DNA from: an uncultured Prevotella sp. | GTDB taxonomy: Bacteria; Bacteroidota; Bacteroidia; Bacteroidales; Bacteroidaceae | Direction of reading: 5' to 3' | Length of the DNA stretch: 64,000 bases | NCBI GenBank assembly: GCA_900322175.1 | Contig: ONYZ01000003.1 | Span: 1 to 64,000 of the forward strand | Shown: positions 45,196 to 51,912 of the stretch, piece by piece | Numbering within the stretch: the stretch's first letter is position 1 | Layout: each line of letters starts with the position of its first letter | Translations under genes and position numbers: made by a program | The notes under the pieces: generated by a model | What the model saw: only the letters and a program-made list of their open reading frames with translations | Database searches by the model: none | Told to the model about the DNA's origin: nothing

Positions 45196-46407
45196 ATGAA
45201 GAAAATGACAATTAACGGGGAGTCTCTAGGAGGCTCTCAGCAGGGCTGTCTCGCTGTAGCGCAGTTCCTCAAGGACAACTACCAGTTCCGTCGAAACGTT
45301 CTTAACGGCAAGGTAGAGTATGTAATTCTGAATCCTGAACAGGCTGATAATCAGCCAGTTTGGCGAGTTCTAACTCCTGAGTCGATGAACAGCATAGTTC
45401 AGAAGGCTAAGCAGGAACAGATCACCAAGGGTAGTCCTAAGACGGACATCGTCGAGGTGATTTTCTCTGATGAAACTCCTATGTATAATCCTATCTGGGA
45501 GTATCTTGACAGTCTGCCCAAGTGGGACGGACAGAATCATCTGGCAAAGCTGTTCAGCCGACTGCCTGGCATCAGCAGCGAACAGATGGATTTCCTCTTC
45601 ATCTGGTGCCGCTCGGCCGTGGCGCATTGGCGACAGATGGATACGCTGCATGGCAACGAATGTGTGCCTACGCTAATTGGTGCTCAAGGTTGTGGCAAGT
45701 CTACCTTCCTGGCTCGACTTCTGCCTCCTGAACTGCGCGAGTATTATCTTGACCATCTGAACCTGAGCAACAAGTTTGACAAGGAGATGGCGCTGACTAA
45801 CAATCTTCTAGTAAACCTCGACGAGCTTGAGGCTATACGTCCCAGTCAGCAGGCGGCTCTGAAGCAGACTCTGTCGAAGAGTAAGGTAAACGGACGTACC
45901 ATCTATGGCTGTACTCAGCAGGATCGTCCTCGATATGCATCGTTTGTGGCTACCACCAACAATCGTCATCCTCTGTCGGATGTTACAGGTAGCCGTCGAT
46001 ACATCTGCATCGAGATACCTGAAGGCCAGTATATCGACAACTCTGGTGAGATAGATTATCAGCAGCTTTACGCTCAGATAGTGTATGAGGTGGATGTGCT
46101 GAAGGCACCTTACTGGTTTAACAACGATCAGGTGGCTCGCATCCAGGAGATAAACCTGAACTATGCCGACCAGAAGGACATCGCTGAGATAGTTGAGGCC
46201 TGTTTCCGCAAACCTAAGGAAGGCGAGAAGCCCCAGGCTATGAACTGCACTCAGATGCTGGAGCTGATTACCAAGGAGTTCCCCTCTGTAAAGAAGGATA
46301 TCAGCACCAAGGTTCATCTGGGATATGCGATGAAGGACCTGGGATTCAGTCACTCTGAGCGAGGGCATGTTAAGTTCTACGATGTAGTGCCTGTCAAAGC
46401 TGCATGA
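45196..46407 (+). CDS. VapE/VirE-type P-loop ATPase (superfamily 3 helicase-like) with DUF3874-like C-terminus
   Basis: 403 residues from the ATG at 45196 (MKKMTINGES); an earlier in-frame ATG at 45139 is possible but adds a poorly conserved lead. The N-terminal part (FLKDNYQFRRNVLNGKVEYV) resembles the accessory domain seen before VapE. The ATPase core has Walker A GAQGCGKSTF, Walker B LLVNLDELE and a sensor FVATTNNRHPL. SGSRR-type DVTGSRRYICIEIP follows, then a C-terminal wHTH-like domain. Such proteins occur in prophages, plasmids and chromosomal islands as replication helicases. No primase, integrase or transposase is adjacent. The gene sits exactly between two long inverted repeats. Confidence 0.87.
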   Translation: MKKMTINGESLGGSQQGCLAVAQFLKDNYQFRRNVLNGKVEYVILNPEQADNQPVWRVLTPESMNSIVQKAKQEQITKGSPKTDIVEVIFSDETPMYNPIWEYLDSLPKWDGQNHLAKLFSRLPGISSEQMDFLFIWCRSAVAHWRQMDTLHGNECVPTLIGAQGCGKSTFLARLLPPELREYYLDHLNLSNKFDKEMALTNNLLVNLDELEAIRPSQQAALKQTLSKSKVNGRTIYGCTQQDRPRYASFVATTNNRHPLSDVTGSRRYICIEIPEGQYIDNSGEIDYQQLYAQIVYEVDVLKAPYWFNNDQVARIQEINLNYADQKDIAEIVEACFRKPKEGEKPQAMNCTQMLELITKEFPSVKKDISTKVHLGYAMKDLGFSHSERGHVKFYDVVPVKAA

Positions 46408-46416
46408 GGAGAAAAA

Positions 46417-46528
46417 GTGAGAGGTTAAGTGAGAGGTACAGTGAGAGGTTGCTGAAACCTCTCACGCCTCTGCACCTCCTGTGTTTATGCGGCTTTCAGA
46501 CCATCAAAGTGAGAGGTGGAGAGGTTTA
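46417..46528. repeat. Right ~110-bp inverted repeat of the VapE unit
   Basis: Begins nine bases after the VapE stop and ends 21 bases before the next start. Its complement contains TCTGAAAGCCGCATAAACAC and CCTCTCAC iterations in the same order as the left repeat, plus the hairpin GTGAGAGGTT/AACCTCTCAC. Confidence 0.85.
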
Positions 46529-46548
46529 ACGAAAAAACTATTAAAATT

Positions 46549-46980
46549 ATGAATAAGATTAATTACAATGATGTTCCTGGCTGTTTTCTGCATTGCATAC
46601 AGTCGGATTGCAAAATGGCCGATCACTGTCTTCGCCAGTTGGCGATGCAGGCTCTGCCTGATGATTATAGGGGAGTAACGATTGTGAATCCAAAATTGGC
46701 AAAGCCCATGGGCGATTGCGAATTCTATCGCAGCGATGAGCCCCAGGTGTATGGCAAGGGATTTACCAATATGCAGAAATACATGCTGCCTGGCCAGTAC
46801 GATACGTTTCGCTATCGACTTCAGGGCAAGTTTGGTCGCAATCCCTACTTCGAGCGTCGCAAGGGCGAGCGACTATGTTCGCCCAGCGATATTAAAGATG
46901 TTGAGGCTGCACTAAAGGCAATCGGCCACGAAGAACTGAAATTTGATGCTTATATTAAGAAACTGAACTGGATAGATTAA
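46549..46980 (+). CDS. DUF6078-type protein, unknown function
   Basis: 143 residues from the ATG at 46549 (MNKINYNDVPGCFLHC); a longer in-frame start would lie within the inverted repeat. Four cysteines near the N-terminus (FLHC, SDCKMADHC) could form a metal site. The rest, MLPGQYDTFRYRLQGKFGRNPYFERRKGERL (ends MLPGQYDTFRYR and NPYFERRKGERL), is basic. I associate it with Bacteroidales DUF6078, often found in accessory regions. It may be linked to the VapE gene upstream, although it lies outside the repeats. Confidence 0.65.
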   Translation: MNKINYNDVPGCFLHCIQSDCKMADHCLRQLAMQALPDDYRGVTIVNPKLAKPMGDCEFYRSDEPQVYGKGFTNMQKYMLPGQYDTFRYRLQGKFGRNPYFERRKGERLCSPSDIKDVEAALKAIGHEELKFDAYIKKLNWID

Positions 46981-47004
46981 TAGTAGGTTCAGTACTTATT
47001 ACCA

Positions 47005-47078
47005 ATGACTGGAGTCCTCCACCTAAAGGACTCCAGTCCTTTAGTTAGAGGACTGCAGTCCTGCAGTAGGAGGACTGG
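47005..47078. repeat. 22-bp-period palindromic tandem repeat, intergenic
   Basis: Three full units (47005-47026, 47027-47048, 47049-47070) and a partial fourth. The core is AGGACTnnAGTCCT in units 2 and 3 and a degenerate GACTGGAGTCCT in unit 1, each followed by an ~8-base spacer. Lies between the DUF6078 gene and the FecCD permease promoter. Confidence 0.8.
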
Positions 47079-47131
47079 CGCAATAAAATTAAATTTTACA
47101 CATTATTGTATGATAATTAGACAGAAAGTAT

Positions 47132-47139
47132 TATCTTTG
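47132..47139 (+). promoter_or_regulatory. -7 promoter element of the FecCD permease gene
   Basis: TATCTTTG five bases before the ATG at 47145, implying a nearly leaderless transcript. Confidence 0.65.
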
Positions 47140-47144
47140 CAGCC

Positions 47145-48155
47145 ATGAACAGAGGAACTGTGTACTGTTTGGGATTGGGAGCGGTGGTTCTGGTGCTGTT
47201 TGCGCTTAATCTGTTGTTGGGATCGGTTTCGATTCCTGCGGGCGATGTGGTGAGCATACTTTTGGGCGATGAGGCTGGCAAGGCTTCGTGGCGATTTATC
47301 ATACTCGAGTCGCGATTGCCGCAGGCCATTACGGCTACTCTGTGTGGTGCAGCTTTGGCTGTGAGCGGACTTATGCTACAGACGGCTTTTCGCAATCCGT
47401 TGGCTGGTCCTAGCGTGTTTGGTGTAAACAGCGGTGCAGGACTTGGTGTAGCGCTGGTTATGTTGTTTCTTGGTGGCGGACTGTCTATCGGCTCCGTCAG
47501 TATCACAGGCTTTGCAGCTATACTCCTGGCAGCATTCGTAGGAGCAATGACTGTGATGGCTATCATCTTCTTCTTCTCAACCCTGGTGCGCAACAGCGTG
47601 ATGCTATTAATAATAGGTATCATGATAGGCTACATCAGCAACTCGGCCATTTCGCTGTTAAACTTCTTTGCTACTGATGAGGGTGTAAAGTCGTATATGG
47701 TGTGGGGAATGGGCTCGTTTGGTGGTGTGTCGATGGATAATATGCCTGTGTTTGTGATAGTTACGCTGGCAGGAGTGCTGGGTGCACTATTGCTGATAAA
47801 GCCCCTGAATGCGCTGATGCTGGGCGACAGATATGCTGAGAATCTGGGCGTGAACATACTTCGAGTGCGCAACTGGCTGCTGATAGTAACGGGTCTGCTT
47901 ACTGCTATCACTACTGCATTCTGCGGCCCTGTAGCGTTTATCGGACTGGCTGTGCCACATATCGCACGACTATTGCTAACCACTGATAACCATCGCCAAC
48001 TGCTGCCAGCTACGCTTCTTTGCGGATCGGTAGTGGCGCTGGTGTGCAACTTGATATGTTATCTGCCAGGCGAGAGTGGGGTGATACCTCTTAATGCCGT
48101 TACTCCACTTATCGGCGCACCTGTTATCATCTACGTGATAGCCCGCAAGCGATAA
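47145..48155 (+). CDS. FecCD-family ABC transporter permease (iron-siderophore/haem/B12 type)
   Basis: 336 residues, nine to ten membrane helices. Family motifs SRLPQAITATLCGAALAVSGLMLQTAFRNPLAGPSVFGV (ends RLPQAITATLCGAALAVSG and FRNPLAGPSVFGV), GPVAFIGLAVPHIAR and the terminal PLIGAPVIIYVI are all present. Moves iron chelates or cobalamin across the inner membrane with a binding protein and an ATPase. Neither partner is adjacent here: upstream is accessory DNA and downstream is glnN on the other strand. Partners must be elsewhere or the operon was broken. Confidence 0.93.
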   Translation: MNRGTVYCLGLGAVVLVLFALNLLLGSVSIPAGDVVSILLGDEAGKASWRFIILESRLPQAITATLCGAALAVSGLMLQTAFRNPLAGPSVFGVNSGAGLGVALVMLFLGGGLSIGSVSITGFAAILLAAFVGAMTVMAIIFFFSTLVRNSVMLLIIGIMIGYISNSAISLLNFFATDEGVKSYMVWGMGSFGGVSMDNMPVFVIVTLAGVLGALLLIKPLNALMLGDRYAENLGVNILRVRNWLLIVTGLLTAITTAFCGPVAFIGLAVPHIARLLLTTDNHRQLLPATLLCGSVVALVCNLICYLPGESGVIPLNAVTPLIGAPVIIYVIARKR

Positions 48156-48162
48156 AAAAAGA

Positions 48163-48193
48163 GGGACCCGAAACTGTCTCAGCTTCAAGTCCC
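48163..48193 (-). terminator. Terminator of glnN
   Basis: On the minus strand GGGAC...GAA..CTG-loop-CAG..TTC...GTCCC (with G-T wobbles) ends in CTC and a run of T at 48154-48160, overlapping the last codon of the permease gene on the other strand. Confidence 0.8.
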
Positions 48194-48241
48194 CACGCAA
48201 ACTTCAAACAACCAAAAAAAGAATTGTTTGATGCTTCCTGT

Positions 48242-50458
48242 TTATCGGATGAACAGCAGCTCTCTATATTTTGGCAGTGGCCACAGAGCGTCGTCAACGA
48301 TCAGTTCAAGCTTATCAATCTGATAGCGGATCTCGTCGAGCTTAGGCTCTACATTATCGTGATATGCGATAGCCTTCTCGTGCTCGCCTTCAATCTTGTT
48401 GGCCAACTTGCGAGCGTTAACCAGTTCCTCAACACCCTTCTCGATGGCTGATGTGCGCTCGGCAATCTCCTCGATAATCTTGATGTTACGAGCATTAAGC
48501 TTCTCGGCCTTGTCAACTGGGAAGATGGCCACCATATTCTCTACGTTCTTAAGTAATAGGCTCTGATAGCTTGTTGCCACAGGGATGATGTGGTTCATCG
48601 ACAGGTCGCCCAATACGCGAGCCTCAATCTGAATCTTCTTGGTGTAGGTCTCCCACTTAACCTCGTTGCGAGCTTCAAGCTCCTTCTTGGTCATCACGCC
48701 CAGACTCTCGAACATCTTGATGCTGGCCTCGTCGAGGTAGCGCTCAAAGATCTTTGGACAGCTCTTCTCTACATCCAGACCACGCTTCTCAGCCTCGATA
48801 ACCCACTCGTCTGAGTAGCCGTTGCCGTCAAATCGGATAGGCTTACAGGTCTTGATATCCTCGCGCAGTACGTCGATGATAGCGTGGAATGTAGCGCTGT
48901 GGCCTGTGCCAGCCAGCTTCTTCTCGAACTCAGGAATGCGAGCATCAACACGCTTCTTGAAGTCAGCCAGAGCCTCGGCTACAGCACTGTTCAGGGCAAT
49001 CATTGCGCTAGCACAGTTGGCCTCAGAACCTACAGCACGGAACTCGAAACGGTTACCTGTGAATGCGAATGGTGATGTACGGTTACGGTCTGTGTTATCG
49101 ATGAGCAGTTCAGGGATTTCAGGGATGTCCATCTTGAGTCCCTGCTTGCCAGCCATAGCGAGGATGTCATCCTTATCAGCCTTCTCGATGTGGTCGAGCA
49201 GTTCAGAAACCTGCTTGCCCAGGAATGAAGATACGATTGCAGGAGGTGCCTCGTTGGCGCCCAGACGATGAGCGTTAGTAGCACTCATGATAGAGGCCTT
49301 GAGCAGTCCGTTGTGCTTGTAAACACCCATCAGGGTCTCTACGATAAATGTAGCAAAGCGCAGGTTGGCCTCAGGAGTCTTACCAGGAGCATGCAGCAGT
49401 ATGCCGTTGTCGGTAGAGAGACTCCAGTTGTTGTGCTTACCTGAACCGTTGATGCCAGCGAATGGCTTCTCGTGCAACAGTACGCGGAATCCGTGCTTGC
49501 GGGCGATCTTCTTCATTACCGACATCAGCAGCATGTTGTGGTCGACAGCCAGGTTGGTCTCTTCGAAGATAGGAGCCAACTCAAACTGGTTAGGAGCAAC
49601 CTCGTTGTGACGTGTCTTAACTGGGATACCAAGCTCGAGAGCCTCGAACTCCAGGTTCTTCATGAAGGCCTGTACACGCTCAGGGATAGCGCCAAAGTAG
49701 TGGTCGTCCATCTGCTGGTTCTTAGCAGAATCGTGTCCCATCAGGGTGCGACCAGTAAGCAGCAGGTCTGGACGTGCAGCATACAGTCCTTCGTCTACCA
49801 GGAAGTACTCCTGTTCCCATCCGAGGTTAGAGGTTACTTTCTTAACTGTGGGATCAAAGTAATGGCAAACATCAGTTGCAGCCACGTTTACTGCATGAAG
49901 AGCGCGCAGCAATGGTGCCTTATAGTCGAGCGCCTCGCCGCTATACGAAATAAATACAGTGGGGATACAGAGCGTATCATCTATAATGAAAACTGGAGAT
50001 GTGGGATCCCATGCAGAATAACCACGAGCCTCGAATGTAGAACGGATTCCACCAGAAGGGAATGAAGAAGCATCAGGCTCCTGCTGTACAAGCAGCTTAC
50101 CGCTGAATTCCTCAACCATACCGCCCTTGCCATCGTGCTCGATAAACGAGTCGTGCTTCTCGGCAGTACCCTCAGTCAGGGGCTGGAACCAGTGAGTATA
50201 GTGAGTAACGCCATTCTCGGTAGCCCACTGCTTGATACCAGCAGCGACAGCGTCGGCAACAGTACGATCCAAACGTGCGCCATTATCAATTACGTCAACC
50301 ATTTTCTCGTACACGTCCTTTGGCAGATACTTGTACATTTTCTCACGATTGAAGACCTTCTTGCCAAAATACTCGCAAGGTCTCTCACTTGGTGCTTTTA
50401 CGTCGAGTGGCTTCTTCTTGAATGCCTCACCGACAACCTGAAATCTTAATGCTTCCAT
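48242..50458 (-). CDS. glnN: Glutamine synthetase, type III
   Basis: 738 residues, the length of the large GSIII enzyme of Bacteroidales, far beyond GSI (~470). Assigned by the GSIII N-terminus (LRFQVVGEAFKKKPLDVKAPS given by its part FKKKPLDVKAPS), the catalytic block GSGKHNNWSLST with NDE-like HNEVAPNQFELAP, and the ATP/glutamate region DRNRTSPFAFTGNRFEFR (ends DRNRTSPFAF and NRFEFRAVGS). It assimilates ammonium with ATP into glutamine. Codon use is strongly optimised. A -7 element TACCTTTG precedes it and a terminator follows; it is a single-gene unit. Confidence 0.96.
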   Translation of the reverse strand: MEALRFQVVGEAFKKKPLDVKAPSERPCEYFGKKVFNREKMYKYLPKDVYEKMVDVIDNGARLDRTVADAVAAGIKQWATENGVTHYTHWFQPLTEGTAEKHDSFIEHDGKGGMVEEFSGKLLVQQEPDASSFPSGGIRSTFEARGYSAWDPTSPVFIIDDTLCIPTVFISYSGEALDYKAPLLRALHAVNVAATDVCHYFDPTVKKVTSNLGWEQEYFLVDEGLYAARPDLLLTGRTLMGHDSAKNQQMDDHYFGAIPERVQAFMKNLEFEALELGIPVKTRHNEVAPNQFELAPIFEETNLAVDHNMLLMSVMKKIARKHGFRVLLHEKPFAGINGSGKHNNWSLSTDNGILLHAPGKTPEANLRFATFIVETLMGVYKHNGLLKASIMSATNAHRLGANEAPPAIVSSFLGKQVSELLDHIEKADKDDILAMAGKQGLKMDIPEIPELLIDNTDRNRTSPFAFTGNRFEFRAVGSEANCASAMIALNSAVAEALADFKKRVDARIPEFEKKLAGTGHSATFHAIIDVLREDIKTCKPIRFDGNGYSDEWVIEAEKRGLDVEKSCPKIFERYLDEASIKMFESLGVMTKKELEARNEVKWETYTKKIQIEARVLGDLSMNHIIPVATSYQSLLLKNVENMVAIFPVDKAEKLNARNIKIIEEIAERTSAIEKGVEELVNARKLANKIEGEHEKAIAYHDNVEPKLDEIRYQIDKLELIVDDALWPLPKYRELLFIR

Positions 50459-50515
50459 ACTTTCTTTTTTATATGTTGTTAGACAATTTGCTTACACTTT
50501 GTTATGTTTACGGTG

Positions 50516-50523
50516 CAAAGGTA
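50516..50523 (-). promoter_or_regulatory. -7 promoter element of glnN
   Basis: TACCTTTG on the minus strand, about 57 bases before the start codon. Confidence 0.65.
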
Positions 50524-50657
50524 CGACAAATTGATAGTAAAACACATATTATCTCGACACTTTTTATCTTCTTTTTCTATGTAAGTTACAATTTGAAAGA
50601 ATTGTGTGTGCATTTTCTTACAGATTGTAACCAAATCATGGGGATATGCTAATATCT

Positions 50658-51578
50658 TCACAATGAGATTTCTCCATCGAAAACAAATTCGGCAGGACCA
50701 GTCATATAGACGTGATTCTTTTGGAAAGAGCGTCCTTCGGCCGAGCGGTCGCTCTCGCACCACTCGATGGTGAGCGTGCCGCCATCCATTACGATTTGCG
50801 ATTTGCGACCTGCAAGACCAGTAAGTGCGGCAGCTACGGCTGTGGCACAAGCGCCTGTGCCGCAAGCCTGCGTGATGCCGCTACCTCGTTCCCAAACACG
50901 GGTACGAATGGAAACCTCCCCCTGCCCCTCCAAAGGGAGGGGAGTTGCAAATTCAATATTACAGCGCTGGGGGAAGGCTGGGTGATGCTCAAGTGCTCTA
51001 CCTGTTTCGCCCACCTGATCTACATCTTCCGTAAAGATTACATAGTGCGGATTACCCATCGACACAAAGAGACTCTCCCCCTGCCCCTCCCTGTGATGGA
51101 TGGGAGTAGATAGACTTTTCGCGATGTTTGGATTAAACAGGTTTTCATCCTCTAAAATAGGTTCACCCATATCCACTGTAACACTCTCCACAATGTCATT
51201 AACGATATGCAAATAGAGTATCTTGATACCAGACAACGTGAGCAATCGAATCTCAGTCTCTTTGTAACCATTCCCCTCCTTTACAGGGAGGGGCCAGGGG
51301 TGGGTCTTCTCATAGAGATATTTTCCTATACACCTCGATGCATTGCCGCACATCATTGCTTCAGAACCGTCGGCATTGAAGATGCGCATCGTAAAGTCGG
51401 CCTCTGGCACGGTCGATTTGCCAATCAGTACTAGTCCGTCTGATCCTATGCCCTTGTGGCGATCGCTCCAGGCTATAGAGGCTGCCTGAGGGTCAGGAAT
51501 ATCATACTGCGTGGTGTCCACATAGATGTAGTCATTGCCACACCCGTGCATCTTGGTGAATCTTATTTTCTGTGCCAT
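50658..51578 (-). CDS. dapF: Diaminopimelate epimerase carrying palindromic in-frame inserts
   Basis: 306 residues from the ATG at 51578, chosen because the promoter -7 box is just upstream and [21 protein letters not shown] (ends [10 protein letters not shown] and [10 protein letters not shown]) is the normal start. Converts LL- to meso-diaminopimelate for lysine and peptidoglycan. The catalytic cysteines are in MMCGNASRC and [11 protein letters not shown]. Typical length is about 270; the extra residues fall in four places where the DNA is palindromic and the peptide is low-complexity: [39 protein letters not shown] and [10 protein letters not shown] (the last between ESD and NHVYMTGPA). 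All keep the frame and leave both active-site motifs intact. Confidence 0.92.
   Translation of the reverse strand: MAQKIRFTKMHGCGNDYIYVDTTQYDIPDPQAASIAWSDRHKGIGSDGLVLIGKSTVPEADFTMRIFNADGSEAMMCGNASRCIGKYLYEKTHPWPLPVKEGNGYKETEIRLLTLSGIKILYLHIVNDIVESVTVDMGEPILEDENLFNPNIAKSLSTPIHHREGQGESLFVSMGNPHYVIFTEDVDQVGETGRALEHHPAFPQRCNIEFATPLPLEGQGEVSIRTRVWERGSGITQACGTGACATAVAAALTGLAGRKSQIVMDGGTLTIEWCESDRSAEGRSFQKNHVYMTGPAEFVFDGEISL
50727..50755. repeat. dapF insert 4: palindrome AGAGCG...CGCTCT
   Basis: Arms at 50727-50735 and 50747-50755 (one mismatch) around a GC-rich centre. Encodes [10 protein letters not shown] between conserved ESD and NHVYM in the enzyme. Confidence 0.7.
50915..50945. repeat. dapF insert 3: GC-rich palindromic repeat (CCCCTCC/GGAGGGG family)
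   Basis: CCCCTCC at 50925-50931 and GGAGGGG at 50936-50942, preceded by CCTCCCCCTG. Encodes [11 protein letters not shown]. Same family and same frame as insert 2. Confidence 0.8.
51073..51108. repeat. dapF insert 2: GC-rich palindromic repeat (same family)
   Basis: CTCTCCCCCTGCCCCTCCC followed by a looser complementary arm (GATGGATGGGAG). Encodes [13 protein letters not shown], with EGQGE in common with insert 3. Confidence 0.75.
51271..51306. repeat. dapF insert 1: GC-rich palindromic repeat, opposite orientation
   Basis: CCCCTCC (51273-51279) and GGAGGGG (51287-51293) followed by CCAGGGGTGGGT. It is the reverse of inserts 2 and 3 and so encodes a different peptide ([15 protein letters not shown]). 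Confidence 0.8.
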
Positions 51579-51597
51579 ATCGCGTTGTTTTTGCCTG

Positions 51598-51605
51598 CAA
51601 AGGTA
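51598..51605 (-). promoter_or_regulatory. -7 promoter element of dapF
   Basis: TACCTTTG on the minus strand, about 20 bases before the dapF ATG; it excludes the longer upstream in-frame start. Confidence 0.7.
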
Positions 51606-51846
51606 GGCAATAACCCTCAAACTTCAAACACCCGACCGCCATTTTAAAGGCAGAATTGCCCTCCAACTTTCATTTGTAAACTTCTAAGTCCCAAATCACC
51701 CGCCTCTGCTTACATCTTACAAATAAAAAGCACGATTTTGTAACAAAGTGTAACTTGCGTCGAATAAGCCTCCAGCGTCAGCTATGTTTTTAGTGAAAAA
51801 AAGACAAATAACTGAAGTTTTGCGGGAATATTTGCAGGAAATTATA

Positions 51847-51854
51847 TAATTTTG
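51847..51854 (+). promoter_or_regulatory. -7 promoter element of the first SNF2 gene
   Basis: TAATTTTG about 58 bases before the start codon. Confidence 0.6.
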
Positions 51855-51912
51855 CGGCAAACATCAATAATAGATAGTAGTAGATACTATAAGATAGATC
51901 AGAATTGAAGAT

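Larger units (their letters stand above)
51579..51912. other. Divergent intergenic region between dapF and the first SNF2 gene
   Basis: Holds the dapF -7 element (TACCTTTG, minus strand, 51598-51605) and the SNF2 -7 element (TAATTTTG, plus strand, 51847-51854). The ~240 bases between are not coding in any convincing frame and show no strong hairpin. Confidence 0.6.

Noticed and set aside
44907..46528. CRISPR-like array from repeated CCTCTCA units
   Set aside because: Repeats are too short and irregular, there are no spacers of constant length and no cas genes; they form inverted repeats around a gene.
49472..50065. Open frame opposite glnN
   Set aside because: Shadow of a highly biased coding gene on the other strand; no promoter or recognisable domain.
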